28,967 bases of DNA from Gemmatimonadota bacterium. Its GTDB lineage: Bacteria > Gemmatimonadota > Gemmatimonadetes > Gemmatimonadales > GWC2-71-9. Positions 1 to 7,364 of this stretch are shown one piece after another. Every line of letters starts with the position of its first letter. Positions within the stretch are counted from its first letter, which is position 1. The stretch covers positions 1 to 28,967 of the forward strand of contig JAGGAG010000008.1 of the NCBI GenBank assembly GCA_017889745.1, read 5' to 3'. Position numbers and translations under genes: made by a program. The notes beneath the pieces are model-generated. The model ran no database searches and was not told the DNA's origin. It was given only the letters and a program-made list of their open reading frames with translations.

Positions 1-356
1 CGTCGGCCGTCCTTGAGCTGGCCCGGCGGAATCCGAGCCGCGAGCTCACCCCGCTGGTGACGCGGCTCGCGGCGGGCGAAGCCTTCGATTCGGCGCTCAA
101 GGCCACGACGGGCCTGACGCCGGACAACTTCGATGTGGCGTGGCAGCACGGCGTCCGCAAGCGCTATAGCCTGTTCACCTGGCTGGCTGCGGGCGGGGCC
201 TGGGCACTGCTCGCGCTGGCCCTGATGGCGGGCACCTACTGGCGGCGGCGGAACGACCGGGGGCGCCGCCTGGCACTGGATGAAGGATGGGAATTGCCGC
301 CGGAGCCGGAAATGCAAGCGGCGCACGCGCTTGACCCAACTCCTTCCGGCGAGTAG
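1..356 (+). CDS. C-terminal part of a membrane-anchored protein, probably peptidase-MA-like (5' end outside window)
   Basis: The reading frame is open from the first full codon at base 3 to the TAG at 354-356, so the gene starts upstream of the window; a GTG at 57 is internal. The visible part ends a soluble domain (an FDSALKATTG-like helix, then a DFNVAW-like turn reading NFDVAW) and continues with RKRYSLFTW. A single hydrophobic helix (about codons 60-78) and a positively charged, cytoplasmic-looking tail (WRRRNDRGRR) follow. This arrangement resembles the C-terminus of peptidase-MA-type zinc metalloprotease homologues in high-GC Gram-negative bacteria. The catalytic HExxH region would lie outside the window, so activity cannot be judged. 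Only 14 bases separate it from the next gene, suggesting one operon. The topology is well supported; the family assignment is tentative. Confidence 0.6.
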   Translation, partial: SAVLELARRNPSRELTPLVTRLAAGEAFDSALKATTGLTPDNFDVAWQHGVRKRYSLFTWLAAGGAWALLALALMAGTYWRRRNDRGRRLALDEGWELPPEPEMQAAHALDPTPSGE

Positions 357-370
357 TCTCTTAGCGCTAT

Positions 371-571
371 ATGCCAGAACCCACAGCCAACACGGTATCG
401 ACCGCCCGCGGCCGCTGGCCCTTGGCGCCCCGCAACCTGATCGTCATCGGTGCGGCGCTCGCGTCGATCGTCGCGGGTTACCTGGTGCTCTCGGCAGGAC
501 ATCCCAGCGCCGCAGCGGTGCTGCTCGTACTGGGCTATTGTGTGCTGCTCCCGCTCGGTATCGTCATCTAG
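371..571 (+). CDS. Small two-helix membrane protein, DUF3098-like
   Basis: This 66-residue protein has a short polar N-terminus and two hydrophobic segments (about residues 22-42 and 46-66) joined by a small polar turn (SAGHPS). The C-terminus ends inside or just after the second helix. The pattern RNLIVIG, then GYLVL, then a second helix reading VLGYCVLLPLGI resembles the DUF3098 family of small membrane proteins. Those occur in Bacteroidetes and Gemmatimonadota, and their function is unknown. The ATG at 371 lies 14 bases after the preceding stop and has no strong Shine-Dalgarno sequence, so translation may be coupled to the upstream gene. No catalytic residues are visible. The gene is likely real because of its codon-like GC pattern and clean membrane topology; the family call is moderate. 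Confidence 0.6.
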   Translation: MPEPTANTVSTARGRWPLAPRNLIVIGAALASIVAGYLVLSAGHPSAAAVLLVLGYCVLLPLGIVI

Positions 572-642
572 AGAAGGCCCAGGCCGGGGCTGGCGGTGGT
601 GCCGTTCCGGAGCCGAGACTCGAACCGCGCCGCTCTCGATGC

Positions 643-717
643 GGGCGATTAGCTCAGCCGGTTCAGAGCGCCTGCCTTACACGCAGGATGTCGGGGGTTC
701 GAATCCCTCATCGCCCA
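643..717 (+). tRNA. tRNA-Val (anticodon TAC)
   Basis: The cloverleaf can be folded by eye. The acceptor stem GGGCGAT pairs with ATCGCCC (710-716), followed by discriminator A717. The D-arm begins AGCTCAG, the anticodon stem is CCTGC/GCAGG around loop CTTACAC (anticodon TAC, reading GTA), and the T-arm contains GGGTTCGAATCCC. The 3' CCA is not encoded, because the sequence continues with TTT. No clear promoter is visible in the 70 bases upstream, so it may be transcribed with the preceding genes. Confidence 0.97.
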
Positions 718-722
718 TTTCT

Positions 723-741
723 GCGCGCCACTCCGGCGCGC
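723..741 (+). terminator. GC-rich stem-loop just after tRNA-Val (weak terminator or processing signal)
   Basis: A perfect 7-bp stem, GCGCGCC with GGCGCGC, encloses a 5-base loop five bases after the tRNA end. Only two T residues follow, so it is not a classical intrinsic terminator. It could mark the 3' end of the tRNA transcript or simply aid 3' processing before the TPR gene. Confidence 0.35.
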
Positions 742-785
742 TTCACGCGGCCGCCCCGCCGGGTTCCCGCAGGAGACTTGAACGC

Positions 786-2504
786 ATGACACGAATCGGT
801 CAGGTAGTGCTGTCATCGCTGGCGCTTGGTGCAGCGCTTTCGGCCGACCTCTGTGCGCAGGGGATCCCGAAGAACACGCGGCGCCTCGGCGCGCCGGCGG
901 CCGCGGCGATCCGGGTCATGGTCGCCAACCCGTATGCGTCGGCGACGGCCGACTCGTCGGCCTCGGTCCAGATTGCCGCGGGCATCCGCGCCCGGTTGGC
1001 AAAGGTTGTCGGCTCCGGCTACACGATCGTGTCCGACACGATCATGAACACCGCCCTGGAGCAGTTCGGCTATCCCCGCAACGCCATCCTGAGCCCCCCG
1101 AACGCCCTCATCCTGGCCAAGCAGATCCCGGGCACGAAAGGGATTATCACCTCCACCCTGGCGCGGCAGGAGGGTGGCCTGTACACCATGACCTCGCGGT
1201 TCTACGGCGTGCTGGCCGACGCCGGGGTGGTGGAGACCCACCAGCAGAACGCGGGCGAGAAGCTCGAGGCCTTCGGGGAGCGCGCGGCCGAGCATTTCGG
1301 GCCGCCGTTCGACGCATTCGACGATGCGAAGGCGTGCGAAGACCTGCGGGCCACCAAGCCGCAGGACGCCGTGAAGGCGGCGGAAAAGTCGCTCAAGATC
1401 GTGCCGAACCAGGGCCTGGCGCATCTCTGCCTGGGCGAGATCGCCATCGCCGAGAAGAAGCCCCGGCCTGAAATCATCGCCCACCTGACCGCCGCCACCG
1501 AGGGCGACCCGCTCAGCCTCACGGCGTGGACGCTGCTGGCGGAGCAGCACGAGCAGGCCGCCGACACCGCCGCGGTGGTCGCCGACTTCAAGCAGATGCT
1601 GCTGGTGGCGCCGGGCAACCAGAAGCTGCGGGAGCAGATCTTCAAGTACCTGCTGAAGGCGGGCAAGCCCAACGTGGCGCGCGAAGTTGCCGATGAGGGC
1701 CTCAAGCAGGACCCGAACAACTGGCCGCTGTACGACCTCAAGAGCAACGCCTGCCTCTTCCAGAGCGACTTCAAGTGCGCCATCGACGCGCTGGCCCAGG
1801 CCTATGCCGTCGACTCGAGCCGCGCTGATTCCACCTTCTATACCAAGATCGCCGTGGCCGCTGCGCAGCAGCCCGACACCGCGCGGCTGCTCGAATGGTC
1901 GCAGCGCGGCCTCAAGAAGTACCCGAACAACCTCGAGCTGCTCGGCTATGCGGAGCAGGCCTACCTGCTCACCGGCCAGTCGGATTCCGTGGTGGCGGTG
2001 GCCAAGCGCCTCTTGGCGCTGGACCAGGCACAAATCGACCCCGCCCTCGCCGCCGTTCAGTCGCTCGCTGGGGCCGGCCGCATCGCCGAGGCGACGCCAT
2101 TCATCGACATGGTGCAGACGAAGGGCTCGCCGCAGCAGAAGGAGCAGCTCTCCGCGATCCTGGCCAACGCGGCGTTGCCACTCCTGCAGAAGCAGGAGTA
2201 TCCCGCGGCCGCCGACCTGGCGCGCCAGTGCGTGAAGAGTGCCGATCCCAAGGGCCGCATCGTCGGGAGCTGCCAGCTCATCCTGGGCCTCTCGGCCTTC
2301 CAGTCGGCGGCGACGATGGACGCCGAGACCGAGAAGGGCAAGTCGTGCGAGATGGCGCGGAAGGAAGACGCGCTGGTGCAGGAGGCGGAGGTGGCGCTGA
2401 CGGCGGCCAAGACCACGCGGCCGGACGCGGTGGAGAAGCCGCTGGCGGCGGTGCCGCAGTTCAAGGCCCGCACGTCGTCAATGATCAAGTCGTACTGCAA
2501 GTAG
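786..2504 (+). CDS. Secreted tetratricopeptide-repeat (TPR) protein
   Basis: The protein is 572 residues. The start is the ATG at 786, which has AGGAG at 771-775 and gives a standard Sec signal peptide (basic MTR, hydrophobic core, probable cleavage after LCAQ or nearby); the same frame is open further upstream across the tRNA, which cannot be coding. After a mixed alpha/beta N-terminal domain (about 30-170) the rest is helical and shows degenerate TPR units. Examples are AVKAAEKSLKIVPNQG, a repeat ending KQDPNNWPLYDL, and another ending KKYPNNLELLGY. TPR arrays are protein-binding scaffolds, here probably periplasmic. Six cysteines occur after the signal peptide, several of them in the TPR half. 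No enzyme motif is visible. Partner and function are unknown. It stands between two tRNA genes and is probably transcribed alone or from the upstream unit. Confidence 0.85.
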   Translation: MTRIGQVVLSSLALGAALSADLCAQGIPKNTRRLGAPAAAAIRVMVANPYASATADSSASVQIAAGIRARLAKVVGSGYTIVSDTIMNTALEQFGYPRNAILSPPNALILAKQIPGTKGIITSTLARQEGGLYTMTSRFYGVLADAGVVETHQQNAGEKLEAFGERAAEHFGPPFDAFDDAKACEDLRATKPQDAVKAAEKSLKIVPNQGLAHLCLGEIAIAEKKPRPEIIAHLTAATEGDPLSLTAWTLLAEQHEQAADTAAVVADFKQMLLVAPGNQKLREQIFKYLLKAGKPNVAREVADEGLKQDPNNWPLYDLKSNACLFQSDFKCAIDALAQAYAVDSSRADSTFYTKIAVAAAQQPDTARLLEWSQRGLKKYPNNLELLGYAEQAYLLTGQSDSVVAVAKRLLALDQAQIDPALAAVQSLAGAGRIAEATPFIDMVQTKGSPQQKEQLSAILANAALPLLQKQEYPAAADLARQCVKSADPKGRIVGSCQLILGLSAFQSAATMDAETEKGKSCEMARKEDALVQEAEVALTAAKTTRPDAVEKPLAAVPQFKARTSSMIKSYCK

Positions 2505-2531
2505 GTCGTGGTCGTGGGTCGTGAGTCGTGA
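2505..2531 (+). repeat. Period-7 tandem repeat (GTCGTGA type)
   Basis: Directly after the TPR gene's stop codon the sequence reads GTCGTG, GTCGTGG, GTCGTGA, GTCGTGA, a tract with a 7-base period that decays into GTTAGG. Its period matches the heptad tracts after ftsW, hisA and the second permease gene, although the unit sequence differs. Confidence 0.7.
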
Positions 2532-2553
2532 GTTAGGGGCTGAGAACCGGGGG

Positions 2554-2582
2554 TTGCCGGGGGGCGGGGGGCTGCCTAACTT
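2554..2582 (+). promoter_or_regulatory. Probable sigma-70-type promoter of tRNA-Asp
   Basis: TTGCCG (2554-2559) and TAACTT (2577-2582) are separated by exactly 17 bases and lie about 22 bases upstream of the tRNA 5' end, a normal spacing for a stable-RNA promoter. The spacing and hexamers are seen directly; promoter activity is inferred. The -10 element sits inside the loop of a perfect 9-bp inverted repeat (GCGGGGGGC at 2564-2572 and GCCCCCCGC at 2584-2592). Confidence 0.6.
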
Positions 2583-2604
2583 TGCCCCCCGCTGCAAAGG
2601 TCCG

Positions 2605-2679
2605 GGGGCTGTAGCTCAGCTTGGTTAGAGTGCCGCACTGTCACTGCGGAGGTCGCGGGTTCGAGCCCCGTCAGCCCCG
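2605..2679 (+). tRNA. tRNA-Asp (anticodon GTC)
   Basis: The acceptor stem GGGGCTG pairs with CAGCCCC (2672-2678), with discriminator G2679. The D-arm starts TAGCTCAGC, the anticodon stem CCGCA/TGCGG holds loop CTGTCAC (anticodon GTC), and the T-arm contains GGGTTCGAGCCCC. The 3' CCA is not encoded. Promoter and terminator can both be seen around it, so it looks like a self-contained transcription unit directly in front of the dcw cluster. Confidence 0.97.
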
Positions 2680-2694
2680 TCGTCCTCTCAGTAC

Positions 2695-2731
2695 CGCACT
2701 CCGTCTCCTGGACGGGGTGCGTTTCTTTTTT
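2695..2731 (+). terminator. Strong intrinsic terminator after tRNA-Asp
   Basis: CGCACTCCGTC and GACGGGGTGCG form an 11-bp stem (one T-G wobble) with a TCCTG loop. It is followed by GTTTCTTTTTT, a textbook T-tract. It ends only 11 bases before the rsmH start codon, so it could also act as an attenuator of the dcw cluster. Confidence 0.88.
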
Positions 2732-2742
2732 CCGGCCTATCC

Positions 2743-3666
2743 ATGTCTACCGGCAACGCCCAGACGCTGCACGAGCCCGTACTGCTTGCCGAGGTCCTGG
2801 CGGCGGCGGCCGAGGCGCGCCGGGTGGTGGATGCCACCGTCGGCCATGGCGGTCACGCCGGCGCGCTCCGCGCGCAGGGGGCGGAGGTCCTGGGCATCGA
2901 CCGCGATCCCGACGCGCTGGCAACCGCGCGGGCGCGACTGGGCGATGCGGGGATGACCTGGCTCCAGGCACCGTACGCCTCGCCAGCCGCGCTCGAGGCC
3001 GTGACGGCATTCCGCCCCGATTTTATCCTTCTTGATCTCGGGGTCTCGTCGCGCCAGCTCGACTCGGATGCCCGCGGGTTCAGCTTTCGCCCCGGCGTCG
3101 CGCTGGACATGCGCATGGGATGCACCGGCCCCAGTGCAGCCGACCTGCTCAACGAATTGCCGGAAGCGGAGCTGGTGGCCATCCTGCGCGACTACGCCGA
3201 CGAGCGCCGGGCGGTCGCGATGGCGAAGGAGATCGTGCGGCGGCGGGAGCGCCGTCCTTTCGTGTCGAGCGACGACCTGGTGAACGCCATACGCGCGGTG
3301 CTCGGTGCGCGGGCGGGCCCGGGCGAGTTCGCGCGGATCTTCCAGGGGTTTCGTATCGCGGTGAACGACGAGCTGGGCGGGCTGGCCCGGGCGCTTGCGG
3401 CTTTCCGCGTTGCGCTGGTACCTCGCGGCCGGCTGGCGGTGATCAGCTACCACTCGGGAGAGGACCGTCTCGTGAAGCAGGCGTTCCGCGCCTGGAGTAC
3501 CGCATGCACCTGCCCCCCGGGGCTGCCGGTCTGCATCTGCGGCGGGAAGGCCACGGGCACGCTGGTGACGCGCCGCGCGATCGTGGCGGGCGACGCCGAA
3601 TCGGCGGCCAACCCGCGCGCACGGAGCGCGCACCTCAGGGTGTTCCAGGTGAACGATGAAGGTTAA
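2743..3666 (+). CDS. rsmH: 16S rRNA (cytosine-1402-N4)-methyltransferase RsmH
   Basis: This 307-residue SAM-dependent methyltransferase modifies C1402 of 16S rRNA. The family hallmarks are HEPVLL near the N-terminus, the SAM-binding segment DATVGHGGHA, LGIDRDPDA, the LLDLGVSSRQLD segment, the RGFSFR and LDMRM blocks, QGFRIAVNDEL, and the VISYHSGEDR motif near the C-terminus. A Cys-rich stretch (TCTCPPGLPVCICGG) takes the place where many homologues carry a similar cysteine loop. The start ATG gives the usual short leader before HEPVLL. It has no visible Shine-Dalgarno sequence and is only 11 bases from a terminator. It is the first gene of the dcw cluster; mraZ, its usual neighbour, is missing. 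The 3' end overlaps ftsL by 11 bases. Confidence 0.97.
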   Translation: MSTGNAQTLHEPVLLAEVLAAAAEARRVVDATVGHGGHAGALRAQGAEVLGIDRDPDALATARARLGDAGMTWLQAPYASPAALEAVTAFRPDFILLDLGVSSRQLDSDARGFSFRPGVALDMRMGCTGPSAADLLNELPEAELVAILRDYADERRAVAMAKEIVRRRERRPFVSSDDLVNAIRAVLGARAGPGEFARIFQGFRIAVNDELGGLARALAAFRVALVPRGRLAVISYHSGEDRLVKQAFRAWSTACTCPPGLPVCICGGKATGTLVTRRAIVAGDAESAANPRARSAHLRVFQVNDEG

Positions 3667-3946
3667 GGGCCGGCATCACCTCCTGTTCTGGCTGCTGCTC
3701 TTCCTGGTAGTGGCGGGCGGCATCGTGGCGCGGCAGAACGCCTCGATCGCGGCCGCGGGCCGGCTGAGCCGGCTCCGGGAGGAACGCACCACTCTGGAGG
3801 CGCGGCGGGCCGACCTCACCGGCCAGATCCGGGAAGCCTCGAGCCGCCGGGCCCTCGCGCCGGTGGCGGAGGCGCTGGGACTGCACGAGCCGTCAGACTC
3901 CGAGGTCAACTACCTCAAGCTGTCCGCGGACGCCCGCCGCCCATGA
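3656..3946 (+). CDS. ftsL: Cell division protein FtsL-like (membrane helix plus coiled coil)
   Basis: The protein has 96 residues: a short basic cytoplasmic N-terminus, one membrane helix (about 8-25), then a periplasmic helix with heptad-like spacing (about 33-64, RLSRLREERTTLEARRADL). A short tail contains an LGLHEP segment, similar to the ALGLxxP end found in FtsL/DivIC proteins. FtsL binds FtsQ and a DivIC/FtsB-like partner and activates the FtsW-FtsI synthase. FtsL sequences are poorly conserved, so the call rests on size, topology and position between rsmH and ftsI. Its start overlaps the rsmH 3' end and its stop overlaps ftsI by four bases (ATGA), implying coupled translation. A separate ftsB is not present here. 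Confidence 0.85.
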   Translation: MKVKGRHHLLFWLLLFLVVAGGIVARQNASIAAAGRLSRLREERTTLEARRADLTGQIREASSRRALAPVAEALGLHEPSDSEVNYLKLSADARRP

Positions 3947-5913
3947 ACCGGACCGCCAAGCGCATCCTTTTCCTGCAGGGCTGCTTCGCGCTGGCACTCG
4001 CGCTCGTGGTGCTGCGCGCGGGGCAGCTGCAGCTGGTGGAAGGGAGCTACTGGTCGGAACAGGCGGAGTCGCGGCGCACCGCGCGCGACACCCTCGAGGC
4101 GCGGCGGGGCTCGATCTACGACCGCCGCGGGGTGCAACTGGCGGTGACGCAGGAGTTCTACCACGTCGGCATCGCGCCCAACGAGGTGGTGGACCGGCGG
4201 GTGCTGGTGCAGGCGGGGACACGGGCGCTGGGCGTCGGGGCGGGTGAGCTGCAGCGGAAGTTGCGCGCCGGGAAGTACCTGTACTTCTACGGTCCCTACA
4301 CCGCGACGCAGATCGAACCGCTGCGGCAGCTCAAGGGCGTGCACCTCGAGGGCAGCTTCCGCCGCGACTATCCCTCGTCGCTCGCCGCGCCGGTGATCGG
4401 CCGGCTTCCCCCCGACAGCAGCCGCGGAGGTTCCGGGCTGGAGCGCGCGCTCGACGGCATCCTGACCGGCACGCCGGGCGAGGCGGTATTCCTGCGCGAC
4501 CGCGTGGGTCGCCGGCTCGAGTCGCCGGCCCGGAAGATCAGCGACCCGGTGCCGGGGAACGACGTGTGGCTCACGCTCGACGCGGAACTGCAGGACATCG
4601 CGGAGCGGGAGCTGGAGGACGCCATCCGGGAATCGAGCGCCGACGGGGGCGACATCGTCGTGCTCGACCCGCGCACCGGCGAGCTGCTCGCGGTGGCGTC
4701 GCGGCAGGCGGGCGTCGATCGCGCCGCGTCGAGCCCGACGGCCTTCACGAGCCCGTTCGAGCCGGGCTCGACCGCCAAGCTGTTCACCGCCGCGGCGCTG
4801 CTCCGCCTGGACAAGGTGGACAGCACCGAGCGGGTGAGCGGCGAGGGCGGGCACTACATGATGCCGCTGTCGCGCGGGAAGCCGCGGGAGATCAACGACG
4901 CGCACAAGGTGGACGGGTCGCTCACGCTCGCCGACGCGATCAAGGTGTCGAGCAACATCGCAATGGCGAAGTTCTCCCAGCGACTGAGCACGGTGGAGCA
5001 GTTCGAGGCGCTGCGTGACTTCGGGTTCGGCAGCCCCACCGGGGTCGAGTTCCCATCGGAATCGCGGGGGCAGCTCAAGAGCCCGGAACAGATGATCCCC
5101 GATTATTCGCGGGCCAGCATGGCGATGGGCTACGAGATCGGCGTCACGGCACTGCAGCTCGCGGTGGCGTATGCGGCGATCGCCAACGATGGCGTGATGG
5201 TGACGCCGACGCTGGTGCGCGAGGTGCGCGATCCCGCCGGACAGCTGCTGTACCAGCACCAGCCGGAACCGGTGCGCCGCGTCGTCCCTCCCGGGATCGC
5301 GGCGAAGCTGCAGGGCTACCTGCGGAGCGTGGTGGAGGAGGGCGGCGGCACGGGCGACGAGGCCCGGCTGGCCAACTACGAGCTGGCGGGCAAGACCGGC
5401 ACGGCGCGGCGCTTCGTGGGCAAGCGATACGAGGGCTATCGCGCATCGTTCGCGGCGTTCTTCCCGGCGAAGGATCCGCAGCTCGTGGTCGTGGTGACCA
5501 TCGACAATCCGACGAAGGGGTCGTACTACGGGGGCCAGACCGCGGCACCGGTCACGAAGCGGATGCTGGAGCAGGCCCTCGCCTCGCGTTACATCGCCAT
5601 CGACCGGGCGCGGCTGGGCGGCACCACTGCCGCCGTGGCGGCACAGCTCCCGGCGCCGGCGCCACGAGTCGATGCGGTGGCGGCAGTGACGCGCGTGGCC
5701 TGGCCGTACCGCAAGCCCGACACGACCGGGGCGAAGAGCGTGGCCACCGTGCCCGACGTGACCGGACGGGGCGTGCGCGCGGCGGTGCTCGCGGTGCACC
5801 AGCGGGGCTTCCGCGCCAGCGTGAAGGGCACGGGCCGGGCCGTGCGGACCGACCCCGCGGCTGGGAGCGCCGCCACCGCCGGCACCGTGGTGACCATCTG
5901 GACCGAGGAGTGA
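3943..5913 (+). CDS. ftsI: Septal peptidoglycan transpeptidase FtsI (PBP3 class) with C-terminal PASTA domain
   Basis: This 656-residue class B penicillin-binding protein cross-links septal peptidoglycan. It has an N-terminal membrane anchor (about 8-25), a pedestal domain with the RGSIYDRRG signature, and a transpeptidase domain with all three catalytic motifs: STAK (Ser276 nucleophile, Lys279), SSN (336-338) and KTG (484-486). A proline/alanine-rich linker (about 565-600) leads to a single PASTA domain (603-655, beginning VPDVTG). PASTA domains are common in Gram-positive PBPs and in Spo-VD-like proteins but absent from the enterobacterial enzyme. It overlaps ftsL by four bases, and its stop overlaps the murE GTG start. 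Its SEDS glycosyltransferase partner, FtsW, is encoded in the same cluster. Confidence 0.96.
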   Translation: MNRTAKRILFLQGCFALALALVVLRAGQLQLVEGSYWSEQAESRRTARDTLEARRGSIYDRRGVQLAVTQEFYHVGIAPNEVVDRRVLVQAGTRALGVGAGELQRKLRAGKYLYFYGPYTATQIEPLRQLKGVHLEGSFRRDYPSSLAAPVIGRLPPDSSRGGSGLERALDGILTGTPGEAVFLRDRVGRRLESPARKISDPVPGNDVWLTLDAELQDIAERELEDAIRESSADGGDIVVLDPRTGELLAVASRQAGVDRAASSPTAFTSPFEPGSTAKLFTAAALLRLDKVDSTERVSGEGGHYMMPLSRGKPREINDAHKVDGSLTLADAIKVSSNIAMAKFSQRLSTVEQFEALRDFGFGSPTGVEFPSESRGQLKSPEQMIPDYSRASMAMGYEIGVTALQLAVAYAAIANDGVMVTPTLVREVRDPAGQLLYQHQPEPVRRVVPPGIAAKLQGYLRSVVEEGGGTGDEARLANYELAGKTGTARRFVGKRYEGYRASFAAFFPAKDPQLVVVVTIDNPTKGSYYGGQTAAPVTKRMLEQALASRYIAIDRARLGGTTAAVAAQLPAPAPRVDAVAAVTRVAWPYRKPDTTGAKSVATVPDVTGRGVRAAVLAVHQRGFRASVKGTGRAVRTDPAAGSAATAGTVVTIWTEE

Positions 5914-7364
5914 CCGTGCGCGTGAGTTCGCTGCTCGATGCGTTGCGCCGTGCGGACCTCCTGGTGGAGGCCGACGCGCTGCCCGAGGTGAGCGGCGTCG
6001 GCACCGACAGCCGCAGCGTACAGCCGGGATCGGTGTACGTGGCGGTTCGCGGGTCGCAGGCCGATGGACACCGGTTCGTCGGCGATGCGCTGGCGCGGGG
6101 TGCGGCAGCCCTGGTGGTCGAGTCGCGACAGCAGGCGGCGGCGCCCCAGGTGGTGGTGCGCGACGGCCGGCGCGCGGCCCTGGTGCTGGCGTGCGCGTGG
6201 TATGGCGATCCGTCGAGCGCCATGCAGCTGATCGGCATCACCGGCACCAACGGCAAGACGACCACCACCGCGCTGGTGCGGCACCTCTTCAACGCCGATG
6301 GCACCGCCGCCAGCATCGGGACGCTCGGCGCCTTCGATGGACAGGGCAACGCGGTGCCGTCCACTGCCGGCTCGCTCACGACGCCGGGCCCGGTGGACCT
6401 GCAGGCGACGTTCGCGCTGCTGCGCGAGCGCGGCTGCAACACGGTGGCGATGGAGACGTCCTCGCACAGCCTGGACCAGGGGCGGCTCGACGGGCTGACG
6501 TTCGCCGCCGGGGTCTTCACCAACCTGACGCGCGATCATCTCGACTATCACGGCACGATGGAGGCGTACCTCGCCGCCAAGCTCAAACTGACCACGCTGC
6601 TCCGCCTGGGCGGCGTCGAGGTGGTGAACATCGACGACCCGGCGTGGAGCGCGCTTCCGGGCGGTGACCGCCGCGTCACCTTCGGCCTCGGGTCGGACGC
6701 GGACGTGTGCGCGTCGCGACTCGAGCTCGGCGCCACGGGAAGCCGCTTCCTGCTCGACGGCCGGTTCGGGCGCGCCGAGGTGGCGCTGCCGCTCCTGGGC
6801 GACTTCAACGTGTCCAATGCACTCGCCGCCGCGGCGTGCGCGCTGGCGCTGGGCCATCCGGTGGCCGGGGTGGCGGCGCGACTCACCGTGGCGCCGCAGG
6901 TGCCGGGGCGGATGGAACTGATCAGCGATCGCCCCTGCGCCGTGCTGCGTGACTACGCGCACACGCCCGACGCGCTGGAGCGCGCGCTCAGGACGCTGCG
7001 TCCCCTCACGCCGGGCCGCCTCATCGTGGTATTCGGCTGCGGCGGCGACCGCGACCGGGGCAAGCGCCCCATCATGGGCCAGCTGGCCGCCGAACTGGCC
7101 GACCTGCCGGTGGTGACGTCGGACAACCCCCGCACGGAGGACCCTGACGCGATCATCGACGACGTGGAGCGGGGCATGGGCTCGGTGCCGCGGCTGCGCT
7201 TCGCGGACCGCCGCGTGGCCATTGCCGCGGCGCTGGGCGAGGCGCGCACCGGCGACACGCTGCTGCTGGCCGGCAAGGGACACGAGACCTACCAGGTGAT
7301 CGGCACCGAGAAGCAGCCGTTCGACGAACGCGAGATCGTGCTCGCGGCACTCGCCGCCGCATGA
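5910..7364 (+). CDS. murE: UDP-MurNAc-L-Ala-D-Glu:meso-diaminopimelate ligase MurE
   Basis: This cytoplasmic ATP-dependent ligase adds the third residue of the peptidoglycan stem peptide. It is 484 residues, a normal length. Visible features are the N-terminal UDP-binding domain (GTDSRSVQPG), the P-loop GTNGKTT (112-118), the METSSHSLDQGR block, the LTRDHLDYHGT block with the conserved His, DYAHTPDAL, GCGGDRDRGKR, and the DNPR motif (405-408). DNPR is the signature of meso-diaminopimelate-selective MurE, against lysine-adding enzymes. The motif therefore predicts meso-DAP peptidoglycan, as expected for a Gram-negative. The GTG start at 5910 overlaps the ftsI stop; a second possible GTG six bases on would change little. 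It overlaps murF by four bases. Confidence 0.97.
   Translation: MTVRVSSLLDALRRADLLVEADALPEVSGVGTDSRSVQPGSVYVAVRGSQADGHRFVGDALARGAAALVVESRQQAAAPQVVVRDGRRAALVLACAWYGDPSSAMQLIGITGTNGKTTTTALVRHLFNADGTAASIGTLGAFDGQGNAVPSTAGSLTTPGPVDLQATFALLRERGCNTVAMETSSHSLDQGRLDGLTFAAGVFTNLTRDHLDYHGTMEAYLAAKLKLTTLLRLGGVEVVNIDDPAWSALPGGDRRVTFGLGSDADVCASRLELGATGSRFLLDGRFGRAEVALPLLGDFNVSNALAAAACALALGHPVAGVAARLTVAPQVPGRMELISDRPCAVLRDYAHTPDALERALRTLRPLTPGRLIVVFGCGGDRDRGKRPIMGQLAAELADLPVVTSDNPRTEDPDAIIDDVERGMGSVPRLRFADRRVAIAAALGEARTGDTLLLAGKGHETYQVIGTEKQPFDEREIVLAALAAA

Noticed and set aside
601..640. Possible tRNA remnant on the minus strand before tRNA-Val
   Set aside because: GAGACTCGAACCG at 615-627 resembles a reversed T-arm, but the flanking bases do not form a 5-bp T stem and no acceptor or anticodon arm can be found.
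450..785. 5' extension of the TPR gene across tRNA-Val
   Set aside because: It would translate through a tRNA gene. The ATG at 786 has a ribosome site and begins a signal peptide.
3910..5799. Minus-strand open frame of 629 codons opposite ftsI
   Set aside because: Same shadow effect. The plus strand encodes FtsI with all catalytic motifs.
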